Shown here in pieces: positions 1-8,410 of a stretch of 64,000 bases of DNA. The notes beneath the pieces are model-generated. The model saw only the letters and a program-made list of their open reading frames with translations. It ran no database searches and was not told the origin of the DNA. Numbering within the stretch: position 1 is the stretch's first letter; each line of letters opens with the position of its first letter. The position numbers were made by a program, and so were the translations under genes. The DNA is from Methylorubrum thiocyanatum (GTDB taxonomy: Bacteria > Pseudomonadota > Alphaproteobacteria > Rhizobiales > Beijerinckiaceae): the NCBI GenBank assembly GCA_014138645.1, contig JACJIB010000003.1, forward strand, positions 124,001 to 188,000. Direction: 5' to 3'.

Positions 1-104
1 AGTCGCTGCGCGGCCGTCACCGCGACAACCAGCTCGTGCGCCGCAAGGGCCGCGTCTACGTCATCAACAAGACCCAGAAGCGCTTCAAGGCCCGCCAGGG
101 CTGA
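1..104 (+). CDS. rpmJ: 50S ribosomal protein L36, C-terminal part (cut by window start)
   Basis: The reading frame that enters the window at base 3 encodes the last 33 residues of a very basic protein ([16 protein letters not shown]...RFKARQG) ending at the TGA at 102-104. This matches the C-terminus of the alphaproteobacterial long form of L36 (about 41 residues), which binds 23S rRNA in the large subunit. The start lies outside the window. A GC-rich inverted repeat follows 6 bases after the stop. Confidence 0.93.
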   Translation, partial: SLRGRHRDNQLVRRKGRVYVINKTQKRFKARQG

Positions 105-110
105 TGGCCC

Positions 111-133
111 GTGCCGCGAATCGCACGCGGCAC
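111..133 (+). terminator. possible hairpin terminator after rpmJ
   Basis: An 8-bp perfect inverted repeat (GTGCCGCG, 7-base loop, CGCGGCAC) follows the rpmJ stop. It has no downstream T run, so it may only be a stabilising 3' hairpin. Confidence 0.35.
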
Positions 134-180
134 CGGAGCGCGTTGACGGGAGCCGGGTTCGGGGTGGAAGCTCCGGACCC

Positions 181-786
181 ATGGACGCGCGACGCACCCC
201 ACTTCTGACCGTCTTCTGCCTCGGCCTTGCGGTCGCTGGTCTGGCGGGAGCCGGCCACGCGGCAGCGGGCAAGGCCGCGCCGGAGAAGGAGCGCAAGGCG
301 CATCCGCCGGTCAGCCTCGAGGATCTCTACACCCGCCTCAAGCAGGCCGGCGACGAGACCGAGGCCAAGGCGATCGCCACGCTGATCGAGCGCCGTCTCG
401 GCCGCTCCGGCAGCGCGACAGCCGACCTTCTCTCCGACCGCGCCCGGCAGGCGATGAGCGGCAACGACCTGCCGCTCGCCGTCGAACTGATGGATCGCGC
501 CGTCGCCCTGGAGCCGAACTGGTCCGAGGGCTGGAGCCGGCGCGCGACCCTGTTCTGGCGCCTGTCCGATTCGGCGACCGCGGTCGCCGACCTCCAGCGC
601 GCCCTGGTTCTGGAGCCGCGCCATTTCGAGGCCTGGGCCGCCCTCGGCAAGCTCTACCTCGCTCGGGACGACAAGGGCCGCGCCCTCGATGCCTTCCGCC
701 GGGCGGAGGCGCTCTACCCGCAATGGGACATGCTCAAGAAGGCGATCGAGCGGCTGACGCCCGAGGTCGAGGGCCGCGACCTCTGA
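181..786 (+). CDS. exported tetratricopeptide-repeat (TPR) protein
   Basis: 201 residues. Residues 1-28 look like a signal peptide (MDARR basic start, hydrophobic LLTVFCLGLAVAGLAGAG, cut near HAA-AG). Residues about 90-185 hold about three TPR units with the usual W/Y, A and G spacing (SEGWSRRATLFWRLSD, FEAWAALGKLYLARDD). TPRs mediate protein contacts, so a periplasmic scaffold role is the reasonable inference. No catalytic motif is seen. It ends 10 bases before the next gene, with which it probably forms an operon. Confidence 0.8.
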   Translation: MDARRTPLLTVFCLGLAVAGLAGAGHAAAGKAAPEKERKAHPPVSLEDLYTRLKQAGDETEAKAIATLIERRLGRSGSATADLLSDRARQAMSGNDLPLAVELMDRAVALEPNWSEGWSRRATLFWRLSDSATAVADLQRALVLEPRHFEAWAALGKLYLARDDKGRALDAFRRAEALYPQWDMLKKAIERLTPEVEGRDL

Positions 787-796
787 GCCGCGCGCC

Positions 797-1792
797 GTGA
801 GCCTCTTCGATCTCCTGCGCTTCGCCGCGGGCTTCCTGGCGGCGACGATCGGGCTCGTGGTTCTGGCGCTCGCCTGCGCCGCCATCGCGACGCGGCTGAT
901 CGCGTGGCGCGTCGAGGCGCGTTATCCGGCGGCCGACCGAAACGTCGCTCTCGAGGGCGGCCGAATCGCCTATCTCGAAGACGGGCCGGCGGAGGGAGCG
1001 CGGGCCACGATCGTCCTGCTCCACGGCGCCTCGGCGAACGCCTACGACCCCATGGAGGGCGTCGGGCGCCACCTGGCCCGCGCGGGCTTCCGGGTCATCG
1101 CCTTCGACAGGCCGGGTTACGGCAACAGCGACCGTCTCGCCGGTGCGGCGGCGGCGTCCCCGGCTTTCCAGGGAAGGGCGTTGGGGCAGGCCCTGGATCG
1201 GCTCGCGACCGGACCGGTGATCCTGCTCGGCCATTCCTGGTCCGGCGCGCTCGCTCTGCGGATGGCGCTCGACCGGCCGGAACAGGTCTCCGGGCTGGTC
1301 CTCGTCGCGCCGGTGGCGATGCCGTTCCCGGCCCGTCCGCTGCCCTGGTGGGCAGGGCTCGCCTTGACGCCGCCGGTGACGTGGCTGCTGACCCGGACCG
1401 TCGCGATCCCGGTCGGCCTCGCCTACCTGCCGTCGGTCGCCCGGAGCGTGTTCCGACCGGAACCACCGGTCGAAAACTATGTCGCGGCGAGCCGCGCGCC
1501 GCTGATCCTCCGGCCGGGCCCGGCGCTCGCCAACATCCAGGATCTTGCGGGACTTCCCGCCGCGCTCGTCGAGCAGGCGCCGCGCTACGAAACCCTGCGC
1601 GTACCGAGCGTGATCGTAGCCGGCGATGCCGATCCGGTCGTCCAGACACGCTTGCAAACCGACCCGTTGGTCCAAGCGATGCCCCAGGCCCGGCGCGTGG
1701 TTCTGCCGGGCGTGGGACACATGCTGACCTACACCGCGCCCGACACATTGGTGCGCGAAGTCGAGGCGCTGTCGGCGTCCCTCGCGCGGTAG
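797..1792 (+). CDS. alpha/beta-fold hydrolase, membrane-anchored
   Basis: 331 residues from a GTG start 10 bases after the TPR gene. A hydrophobic helix (about residues 8-35, FAAGFLAATIGLVVLALACAA) suggests an N-terminal membrane anchor. The hydrolase core follows: oxyanion-hole HGAS near residue 75, nucleophile elbow GHSWSG near 145, an acid in AGDADPV near 275 and the catalytic histidine in GVGHM near 307. The full triad suggests an active esterase, lipase or related enzyme. The substrate cannot be read from sequence. Confidence 0.85.
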   Translation: MSLFDLLRFAAGFLAATIGLVVLALACAAIATRLIAWRVEARYPAADRNVALEGGRIAYLEDGPAEGARATIVLLHGASANAYDPMEGVGRHLARAGFRVIAFDRPGYGNSDRLAGAAAASPAFQGRALGQALDRLATGPVILLGHSWSGALALRMALDRPEQVSGLVLVAPVAMPFPARPLPWWAGLALTPPVTWLLTRTVAIPVGLAYLPSVARSVFRPEPPVENYVAASRAPLILRPGPALANIQDLAGLPAALVEQAPRYETLRVPSVIVAGDADPVVQTRLQTDPLVQAMPQARRVVLPGVGHMLTYTAPDTLVREVEALSASLAR

Positions 1793-1898
1793 AGCATTGT
1801 CCCGAAAGGTGGCTGCCGGCTTTCGGAAAAAGACGATGCGAAAACAAGAGCCTAGAGCATCGTGCTGGATCCGATATCCAGCACGATGCGCTAGCGCG
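1793..1898. repeat. intergenic palindromic repeat element between convergent genes
   Basis: Two nested structures fill the gap. The first is CCGAAAG (1802-1808) pairing with CTTTCGG (1820-1826). The second is a perfect 14-bp palindrome, GCATCGTGCTGGAT (1857-1870) and ATCCAGCACGATGC (1876-1889), with a 5-base loop. The text 'GAGCAT...TTTCGGAAAAAGA..ATGC' resembles short interspersed palindromic elements I know from Rhizobiales genomes (from memory, not searched). Because it separates converging genes it may also serve as a bidirectional terminator. Confidence 0.6.
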
Positions 1899-3335
1899 TC
1901 ACGCCCGCTCGGCGTGCTCGCGGGTCACGAAGGCGATGCGCACCATGTTCGTCGCCCCCGGGATGCCGAACGGCACGCCGGCCACGACGATCACCCGATC
2001 GCCGATCTCGGCGAAGCGCTCGCGCACCGCGAACTTGGCGGCGCGGAACGCCATGTCGTCCACGTCGCTGGCATCCTTGGTGACGATGGGGTGCACGCCC
2101 CAGGCCATGGTGAGCCGCCGTGCCGTCTCGCGCTTCGGCGTCAAGGCGATGACGCTGGCATTGGGCCGCGCCCGGGCGAGCCGCAGCACCGTCGAACCCG
2201 AATGAGTCCAGGCCATGATTGAGCGCAGGCCGAGCGCCTCGACGATCTGGTGCGCCGCCGCCGCGATGGCGTCGGAGGCGGTCGGCTCGGGTTCGGAGCG
2301 CTGCGCCATCAGGATCGACCAGTAGAGTGCGTCCCGCTCCACCTGTTCGGCGATCCGGCTCATGGTGCTGATCGCCTCGACCGGGAACTGGCCGGCGGCA
2401 CTCTCGGCCGAGAGCATCACCGCATCGGCGCCCTCGTAGACGGCGGTGGCCACGTCCGACACCTCGGCGCGGGTCGGCACCGGGGCGGTGATCATCGATT
2501 CGAGCATCTGCGTGGCCACCACGACCGGCTTGCCGAGCCGGCGGGCGCCGCGGGTGATGCGTTTCTGCACGCCCGGCACCTGCTCGAGCGGCATCTCGAC
2601 GCCGAGATCGCCGCGGGCGACCATGATGCCGTCGGAAATCTCGATGATCTCGTCGAGGCGGGTGAGCGCCTGCGGCTTCTCGATCTTGGCCATCACGAGG
2701 GCGCGCCCGGCCGCGACCTTCTTCACCTCGGCCACGTCCTCGGGGCGCTGCACGAAGGAGACGGCGATCCAGTCGGCACCGGCGGCCAGTCCGGCTTCGA
2801 GATCGCCGCGGTCCTTCTCGGTCATCGCCGGCAGCGGCAGCACCGTATGGGGCAGCGACACGCCCTTGCGATTCGAGATGCGCCCGCCGACCTCGACGCG
2901 GGTGACCGCGCGGCCCTCGCTCACCTCGGTGACGACGAGGCGGAGCTTGCCGTCGTCGATCAGGATTCCATGATCGGGCTCCAGCGCCGACAGGATCTCC
3001 GGATGGGGCAGGTAGACGCGATCCGCGTCGCCCGGCGTCGGGTCCGAATCGAGCACGAAGGTCTGGCCGTTCTCCAGCTCGGCGGCGTCACCGACGAAGG
3101 TGCCGAGCCGCAGCTTCGGCCCCTGGAGATCGACGAGGATGCCGATGGGGCGCTTGGCCTCGCGCTCGATGGTGCGGATCACCTCGATCCGCTCCGGCAG
3201 CTTTTCACGGGCCAAGTGGCTCATGTTGATGCGGAACACGTCCGCTCCGGCATGGAACAGTTTCTCGATCATCTCCGGCGTGTCGGATGCCGGGCCGAGG
3301 GTGGCGACGATCTTGGTGCGGCGCGAGCGCTTCAT
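1899..3335 (-). CDS. pyk: pyruvate kinase
   Basis: 478 residues starting MKRSRRTKIVATLGPAS. This ATG has a GGAG ribosome site 7 bases upstream and aligns with the family N-terminus, so I reject the longer frame opening upstream. Pyruvate kinase converts phosphoenolpyruvate and ADP to pyruvate and ATP. Visible signatures are the N-terminal KIVATLGPAS strand, FRINMSH, the active-site block MAKIEKPQAL followed by MVARGDLGVEMP (metal and substrate binding), and TQMLESM. The C-terminal allosteric domain is complete. In a serine-cycle methylotroph this enzyme sits at the PEP/pyruvate branch, which fits glycerate kinase lying 2 kb away on the same strand. Confidence 0.97.
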   Translation of the reverse strand: MKRSRRTKIVATLGPASDTPEMIEKLFHAGADVFRINMSHLAREKLPERIEVIRTIEREAKRPIGILVDLQGPKLRLGTFVGDAAELENGQTFVLDSDPTPGDADRVYLPHPEILSALEPDHGILIDDGKLRLVVTEVSEGRAVTRVEVGGRISNRKGVSLPHTVLPLPAMTEKDRGDLEAGLAAGADWIAVSFVQRPEDVAEVKKVAAGRALVMAKIEKPQALTRLDEIIEISDGIMVARGDLGVEMPLEQVPGVQKRITRGARRLGKPVVVATQMLESMITAPVPTRAEVSDVATAVYEGADAVMLSAESAAGQFPVEAISTMSRIAEQVERDALYWSILMAQRSEPEPTASDAIAAAAHQIVEALGLRSIMAWTHSGSTVLRLARARPNASVIALTPKRETARRLTMAWGVHPIVTKDASDVDDMAFRAAKFAVRERFAEIGDRVIVVAGVPFGIPGATNMVRIAFVTREHAERA

Positions 3336-3704
3336 GGAGCCTCCAACACCCGCTGGACCCGCCGGTCGCGGACATCGCGCGCGGGAACGGCCCGGCAGAT
3401 GGGCGGCACGTTCGAGACGGTGCCGATGGCCGGACGGGGGCTTGCGGGCCACAAGCATCCCTCGGACCCCGAGGTCAAGGCCGCACCCCGGAGGCACGTC
3501 GGGAATTTTCCGACAAGGGGAACTTTCTCTGCGAAGTCCTGTTCTCTACGCCGCTCAACTCCACGGAACCTGCAGTTATAACTTTTCGTGAACGCAACTC
3601 TCTCGGCATCTTCGCTGCGTGTTGCTGGAAAGTCATAGGCAGCTTGGCCGCAACGCTGATAGCTTACGCTTCGAAATTCAGCACTTTTCGAAGGCCATCC
3701 CACC
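3336..3704. promoter_or_regulatory. 369-base intergenic region between pyk and the porin gene; possible EcfG-type promoter
   Basis: No credible gene is seen. The half nearest the porin is AT-richer than its surroundings and should hold its promoter. GGAAC at 3565-3569, 17 bases, then CGTG at 3587-3590 resembles the alphaproteobacterial general-stress (EcfG) pattern GGAAC-N16/17-CGTT with one mismatch. This is a weak match and an inference only. Confidence 0.3.
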
Positions 3705-4562
3705 GTGATCAGAGCTCTCCTTCTGGGCAGCGCCGCAGCGCTCGCGACCACCGCGGCCTTCGCCGCCGACCTGCCCCGCCGCGAGGCTCCGCCGGTCGCC
3801 TTCACGCCGGTCCCCGTCTTCACCTGGACCGGCTTCTATGCCGGCCTGCACACGGGTTACGCGTTCACCGACAACCCGAACATCCAGACCCGCGGCAACG
3901 ACGCCTTCACGGCCACCAACGTGCAGCTCGCCCGCCGCCCCGCCTCCCTCAAGAGCGAAGTCGACGGCTTCTCCCGCATCGGCGGCGGCTTCGGCTATAA
4001 CTATCAGTTCACGCCGGGCTCCGGCTTCGTGGCCGGTCTGGCGTTCGACGCCACCTGGCTCGACCTCGACAAGCGGATCGGCTTCTACGGCACGCCGAAC
4101 CCGGTCGTCGGCAATGCCAGCGTCTACACGCAGGACCTCGACTTCCTCGGCACCGTCAACGGCAAGCTCGGCTACGCCTTCGACCGGTTCTTCGTCTACG
4201 GCACCGGCGGTCTCGCCTTCGGCCATGTCAGCTACGGCGCCGACTTCTTCAACCCGGGCGCCACGGTCCTGCAGTACACCGGCGGCGGTCGCAAGATCTT
4301 CGAGACCGGCTACAACTACGGTGGCGGTATCGAGTACGCGATCACGCCCGACAGCTTCCTGAACTACTTCTCCGTCGGCCGCTGGCTCGGCATTCAGTCC
4401 GACGTGACGGTCAAGGTGGAGTACATCCGCTACGATCTCGGCAGCCGCAACGTGCTGATCAATCAGACTGCGCCGACCCCGCCCGGCTCCTACACCTCGC
4501 GCTTCTCCACCGAGGGCAGCCTGATCCGCGCCGGCTTCAACTACAAGTTCGGCGGCCTCTGA
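3705..4562 (+). CDS. outer-membrane beta-barrel protein (Omp25/31-like porin family)
   Basis: 285 residues from a GTG start. Signal peptide MIRALLLGSAAALATTAAFA, cleaved before ADLPRREAP; this 'AADLP' start of the mature chain is typical of Omp25/31-type proteins of Hyphomicrobiales. The body shows WTGFYAGLHTGYAF, repeated alternating aromatic/glycine strands (GGGFGYNYQF, GKLGYAFDRFFVYGTGGLAFG) and a final strand RAGFNYKFGGL ending near an aromatic residue, all hallmarks of an 8-stranded barrel. It is a surface structural protein or small porin. A strong terminator follows. Confidence 0.9.
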   Translation: MIRALLLGSAAALATTAAFAADLPRREAPPVAFTPVPVFTWTGFYAGLHTGYAFTDNPNIQTRGNDAFTATNVQLARRPASLKSEVDGFSRIGGGFGYNYQFTPGSGFVAGLAFDATWLDLDKRIGFYGTPNPVVGNASVYTQDLDFLGTVNGKLGYAFDRFFVYGTGGLAFGHVSYGADFFNPGATVLQYTGGGRKIFETGYNYGGGIEYAITPDSFLNYFSVGRWLGIQSDVTVKVEYIRYDLGSRNVLINQTAPTPPGSYTSRFSTEGSLIRAGFNYKFGGL

Positions 4563-4590
4563 GTCACCGACAGCCTCGAAGCTGATTGAG

Positions 4591-4620
4591 CGGGCGCCTC
4601 GATGAGGCGCCCGTTTTCGT
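4591..4620 (+). terminator. Rho-independent terminator of the porin gene
   Basis: CGGGCGCCTC (4591-4600), 3-base loop, then GAGGCGCCCG followed by TTTTCGTTT. This is a strong 10-bp GC stem with a T-rich tail, 28 bases after the porin stop. Confidence 0.9.
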
Positions 4621-4696
4621 TTGAGCAGGCTGGAACTGGCGAGCGCTGCCGCGGAAACGCGGAGCCTCAGCGACGCTTTTTCGATCCGGTGAGTTG

Positions 4697-4799
4697 GTGC
4701 TGCGGCACGCAGCACGGCGCTGTGCACGAGAGCGAGCATCCGGCAGCGCCGGGCGTGCGACCATGATCGGTGGTGCGAATCCACCCGCACCGGATGCTC
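4697..4799. other. structured intergenic segment with a tRNA T-arm-like hairpin
   Basis: It contains an 8-bp perfect hairpin (GTGCTGCG/CGCAGCAC, 4697-4715). Separately, a 10-bp perfect inverted repeat GAGCATCCGG (4734-4743) and CCGGATGCTC (4790-4799) encloses GGTGG-TGCGAAT-CCACC. The latter has the exact 5-bp stem plus 7-base loop layout of a tRNA T-arm and resembles the 3' half of alphaproteobacterial tRNAs. No complete cloverleaf can be drawn because 4 extra bases separate the T-stem from the outer stem. It could be a decayed tRNA or an unrelated structured RNA. Confidence 0.3.
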
Positions 4800-4832
4800 C
4801 GCTGCTTCCCTGCCGCGAGGGGCGGATCCGCC

Positions 4833-5324
4833 TTACGGGCCGCCGGCCAGCGGCTGGCCGGGATCGGACAGCTGGATCGTCCAGTTGCGCTGCTGGCCGG
4901 TATCGACTTCGATGAAGCCGTTACGGTCGAAGCCGCGGGCCAGACAATCCTCGACGCCGCGGATGGTGAAGGCCGTATCACGGGTGCACATCATCGCACG
5001 GCCACTCCACTCGCCACCGCGCGTATAGTCCACCGCGTAGACATAATAGAATTGGGCCGCGAGCGAGCCGCGTAGCAGGGTCTCGCAACTGCGCGGCTTC
5101 AGATCCCACCACCCTTCCGTCACCCAGCCCTGCGCGTCGCGGTAGCCCAGCGTAACGCCGACCTTGCTGGCGGTCTGGTTGCAGAGGCGCAGGTCTGCCA
5201 AAGCGGGCAAGGGCAGGGCGGCGAGCCCCGCCGCGAGGCCGAGCCGCAGCAGGGTCCGGCAACCGGCGGAACGGGACAGAGCCCGAAACTCAGCCCACAA
5301 GGATGACGCGGCAGTCGTTGACAT
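4833..5324 (-). CDS. DUF1036 exported protein
   Basis: 163 residues from the ATG at 5324 (MSTTAASS). A signal-like hydrophobic stretch (LLRLGLAAGLAALPLPALA, ending near residue 43) precedes the DUF1036 core: LRLCNQTASKVGVTLGYR, WVTEGWWDLKPRSCETLL, YYVYAVDYTRGG, MMCTRDTAFTI, and paired cysteines. The family is common in alphaproteobacteria and has no established function. The start lies 35 bases inside the end of the glycerate kinase gene, which suggests translational coupling. An in-frame start further upstream would increase the overlap and is less likely. Confidence 0.8.
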   Translation of the reverse strand: MSTTAASSLWAEFRALSRSAGCRTLLRLGLAAGLAALPLPALADLRLCNQTASKVGVTLGYRDAQGWVTEGWWDLKPRSCETLLRGSLAAQFYYVYAVDYTRGGEWSGRAMMCTRDTAFTIRGVEDCLARGFDRNGFIEVDTGQQRNWTIQLSDPGQPLAGGP

Positions 5325-6603
5325 TGGTTCGGGTGGGACCCGGCTGAACGAGATCACCGATTGTCGCGAAGAATCGCGTCGAATCGTTGTCCGTCAGCAT
5401 CGCCTGAGGATCGAGCCCGGCGGCCCGCGCCCGTGCCAGGGTAGTCGCATCGACGAGACCGCCCGCCGGGTCGGTCGCGGCGCCGCGCCCGCCATCGGTG
5501 CCGTCGGTGTCGGCGGCGATCCCGGCGATGCCCTCGGCGCCGTCGAGTGCCAGAGCCAGCGCGAGGGCGTATTCCTGGTTCGGCCCGCCGTCGCCCTCGC
5601 CGCGGATGGTGACGGTGAGTTCGCCGCCCGAGATCAGCGCGACGCGCCGGCCCGCCTGCTTGGCCTCCAGCGCCAGCCGCGCATGCTCGGCGGCGACCTC
5701 GCGGGCCTCGCCTTCGAGGTCGGAGCCCAGCATCACCGGCTCGTAACCGGCGCGGCGCGCGGCCTCGGCTGCCGCCTCCAGAGCGTCGATCGGCCGGGCG
5801 ATGATGCGGTACTCGGCGCGGGCGAAGGCCGGATCGCCCGCCTTCGGGGTCTCGTTGGCCGGATCGTTGAGCAGGGCGATGGCCGAGTCGGGCAGGGTGA
5901 TCCCGCGCCGCTCGCAGATCGCCCGCGCATCGGCGAGGGTGGAGGGATCGGGCACGGTCGGGCCGGAGGCGATCACCGAGGGGTCGTCGTGCGGCACGTC
6001 GGAGATCGCCAGCGTCAGGATCGACTTCGCGTTGCGCGCGGCGACGGCGAGGCGCCCGCCCTTGATGCGTGAGAGGTGCTTGCGCACGGCGTTGATCTCG
6101 TTGATCGGCGCGCCCGAGCGCAACAGCGCCTTGGTGATCGCCTGCTTCTCGGCGAGCGTCAGGTTGCCGGCCGGCGCGATCCAGTTCGCCGAGCCGCCGC
6201 CGGAGAGCAGTACCAGAACCTCGTCCTCCGGGCCGGCGCTGGCGGCGATGGCGAGCGCCTCCTTGGTCGCCTCGATGCCGGCCGCGTCGGGAACCGGATG
6301 ACCCGCCTCGACCATGCGGATGCCCGGTGCATCCTCGCCGTAGCCATGCCGCGCCACCGCGAGACCGACGATCCGGTCCTCCGGCACGCCGTGCTCCTGG
6401 CGGTAGAAACGGCTCGCCACCGCCGCCATGCTGCCGCCGGCCTTGCCCGCGCCGAGGATGATGAGCCGCCCCGGCGTCGGTGCCGGCAGGTGCCCGACGA
6501 GGCACTTGCGCGGATGGGCGGCGGCGATCGCCTCGTCGAGGATCGACGAGAGCAGGGCGCGACGCTCCGCGTGGGCCGGATCGGTCGGGGCAGGGGCGGT
6601 CAT
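5290..6603 (-). CDS. gckA: glycerate 2-kinase (MOFRL family)
   Basis: 437 residues from the ATG at 6603, with an AGGAC ribosome site. It phosphorylates D-glycerate to 2-phosphoglycerate, the step by which the serine cycle reaches PEP. The N-terminal DUF4147 domain shows ILGAGKAGGSMA (near residue 50) and VLLSGGGSANW (near 130). The C-terminal MOFRL domain shows ALISGGELTVTIRGEGDGGPNQEYALALAL and DTDGTDG. Length fits the family. Related proteins are annotated TtuD/hydroxypyruvate reductase, but that activity label is widely considered a misannotation for this fold. The serine-cycle assignment rests on organism type, not on the sequence alone. Confidence 0.92.
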   Translation of the reverse strand: MTAPAPTDPAHAERRALLSSILDEAIAAAHPRKCLVGHLPAPTPGRLIILGAGKAGGSMAAVASRFYRQEHGVPEDRIVGLAVARHGYGEDAPGIRMVEAGHPVPDAAGIEATKEALAIAASAGPEDEVLVLLSGGGSANWIAPAGNLTLAEKQAITKALLRSGAPINEINAVRKHLSRIKGGRLAVAARNAKSILTLAISDVPHDDPSVIASGPTVPDPSTLADARAICERRGITLPDSAIALLNDPANETPKAGDPAFARAEYRIIARPIDALEAAAEAARRAGYEPVMLGSDLEGEAREVAAEHARLALEAKQAGRRVALISGGELTVTIRGEGDGGPNQEYALALALALDGAEGIAGIAADTDGTDGGRGAATDPAGGLVDATTLARARAAGLDPQAMLTDNDSTRFFATIGDLVQPGPTRTNVNDCRVILVG

Positions 6604-6797
6604 GGGCGTCCTCGCACGGTTCTTGTTTGAGCGTTTGCTTGCCCGAGCGCTGCCGTGTCGGCAAGCCTTCGCGGTTTCACAAAACTTTCGTGCCGCGGAG
6701 CAATCTTTTTGACCCCGGCACGATCCTTCCCCATCGCGGACCGGCCCTGCGGACCGCGCCCCTTCCGATCCTGCCGCACCGGCCCAGATAATCGCTC

Positions 6798-7571
6798 ATG
6801 CTGTCCATCGAACCCGAGACCGAAATCCTTCCCGAACATCCTGTGGAGCGCATCGCGGGCGATCCGGCCCGCGGGCTCCTGCTGGTCTGCGAGCACGCCT
6901 CGAACGCGGTGCCGGAGGATCTCGGCCGGCTCGGGGTGCCGGAACCGGAATTTTCACGCCACATCGCCTACGACATCGGCGCGGCCGAGGTCACGCGCCG
7001 CCTCGCCGCCCGGCTCGGCGTTCCGGCGGTGCTGACGCAATTCTCGCGGCTCATCATCGACCCGAACCGGGGGCGCCTCGACCCGACCCTGGTGATGCGG
7101 CTCTCCGACGGCGCCATCGTGCCCGGCAATGCCCGCATCGACGCGGCCGGCATCGCCGAGCGGATCCGTCGCTTCTACGTGCCCTTCGACCGCGCCGTGG
7201 ACGAGGCGGTGGCACAGGCCGAGGCAGCGGGCGTGCGCCCGATGTTCCTGACGATGCACAGCTTCACGCCGTTCTGGCGCACCATCGCCCGCCCCTGGCA
7301 GGTCGGCGTCCTCTACGACCGCGACGCGGGGATGAGCCGTCTGCTGATCGAGGCGCTCAAGGCCGATCCGGCGGGGCTGTGCGTCGGCGACAACCAGCCT
7401 TACGGCGGCGGCCTGCCCGGCGATACGATCGATCGTCACGCCACCGCCCGTGGCCTGCCCAACGCCCTGGTCGAGATCAGGCAGGACCTGATCGGCGGCC
7501 CCGAGGGTCAAGAGGAATGGGCACAGCGTTTCGCCCGCATCCTGAAGCCGATGCTGCGCCCGGCGGCTTGA
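6798..7571 (+). CDS. N-formylglutamate amidohydrolase family protein
   Basis: 257 residues. The family (HutG/FGase type) hydrolyses N-formyl-amino acids, classically at the end of histidine degradation. Signatures seen: LLLVCEHASNAVP (metal-binding E and H), HIAYDIGAAEVTRRLA, SRLIIDPNRG, FLTMHSFTP and VEIRQDLI near the C-terminus. No hut genes are nearby, so the substrate is open. It is divergent from gckA and followed closely by a DUF1244 gene. Confidence 0.88.
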   Translation: MLSIEPETEILPEHPVERIAGDPARGLLLVCEHASNAVPEDLGRLGVPEPEFSRHIAYDIGAAEVTRRLAARLGVPAVLTQFSRLIIDPNRGRLDPTLVMRLSDGAIVPGNARIDAAGIAERIRRFYVPFDRAVDEAVAQAEAAGVRPMFLTMHSFTPFWRTIARPWQVGVLYDRDAGMSRLLIEALKADPAGLCVGDNQPYGGGLPGDTIDRHATARGLPNALVEIRQDLIGGPEGQEEWAQRFARILKPMLRPAA

Positions 7572-7626
7572 CGGCGGGGCAGCGCAGGGCGACCTCTCCG
7601 GCATCCCAAGATCCGAGAGAGACGCC

Positions 7627-7935
7627 ATGACCGGAATCGATCCTGCCACGCAGACCGAACTGGAGGCGGCCGTGTTCCGCCGCCTCGTCTCGCACCTGCG
7701 CAATCGCACCGACGTTCAGAACATCGACCTGATGAATCTGGCCGGGTTCTGCCGCAACTGCCTGTCGAACTGGCTCAAGGACGCCGCCGACGAGCGCGGG
7801 CTCGACCTCTCGAAGGACCAGAGCCGCGAGCACGTCTACGGCATGCCCTACGAAGAGTGGAAGCAGAAGCACCAGACCGACGCCAGTCCCGAGCAGCAGG
7901 CGCGCTTCTCCTCCAGCCAAGCCGGCGGCCACTGA
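7627..7935 (+). CDS. DUF1244 family protein
   Basis: 102 residues. The DUF1244 core covers nearly the whole chain: EAAVFRRLVSHLRNRTDVQNIDLMNLAGFCRNCLSNW, DLSKDQSREHVYGMPYEEWK. CxxC in FCRNCLS and the His/Glu-rich second half suggest a compact helical fold, perhaps metal-binding. Function unknown; the family is conserved in Alpha- and Gammaproteobacteria. Only 55 bases separate it from the amidohydrolase gene, so co-transcription is likely. Confidence 0.88.
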   Translation: MTGIDPATQTELEAAVFRRLVSHLRNRTDVQNIDLMNLAGFCRNCLSNWLKDAADERGLDLSKDQSREHVYGMPYEEWKQKHQTDASPEQQARFSSSQAGGH

Positions 7936-8040
7936 CGGGAGCGCCGTCATCAACGAGCGGGTAAGGTTGATGCCGTAATCCCGGGGCATCCGGCGTGCGC
8001 CTCCCAGCGCACGCCATCCCTCGCGTGAAGGAGCGCCGCC

Positions 8041-8307
8041 ATGGCCGCCTCGCCTGCCCCCGCCGTCGATCCGTCCTCGGTCGCCGCCGACCAGCTCAAG
8101 AGCATCATCGAGCGCATCGAGCGCCTCGAAGAGGAGAAAGCCGGTATCGCGGGCGACATCAAGGACGTCTACGCCGAAGCCAAGGCCAACGGCTTCGACG
8201 TGAAGGTGCTGCGCAAGATCATCTCCCTGCGCAAGCGCGACCACGACGAGCGCCAGGAGGAGGAGGCGATCCTCGAACTCTACCTCCAGGCGCTCGGGAT
8301 GGCGTAG
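8041..8307 (+). CDS. gapR: GapR-type DNA-binding protein (DUF2312)
   Basis: 88 residues. The whole DUF2312 domain is present: [37 protein letters not shown], then KIISLRKRD and the acidic tail [15 protein letters not shown]. GapR binds AT-rich overtwisted DNA ahead of polymerases and assists topoisomerases in Caulobacter. The long first helix is the coiled-coil dimer/tetramer interface. A GAAGGAG ribosome site precedes the ATG. Confidence 0.95.
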   Translation: MAASPAPAVDPSSVAADQLKSIIERIERLEEEKAGIAGDIKDVYAEAKANGFDVKVLRKIISLRKRDHDERQEEEAILELYLQALGMA

Positions 8308-8410
8308 CCGTCAGACGCCCTCGTGCGGCGGAGCCGAACCGGTCTGACGCGCCCTCCCTCGGGATGGTCCGGCCGCCGGACGGCTCCGCCACGCGCTGAC
8401 GGGCGCCGCG

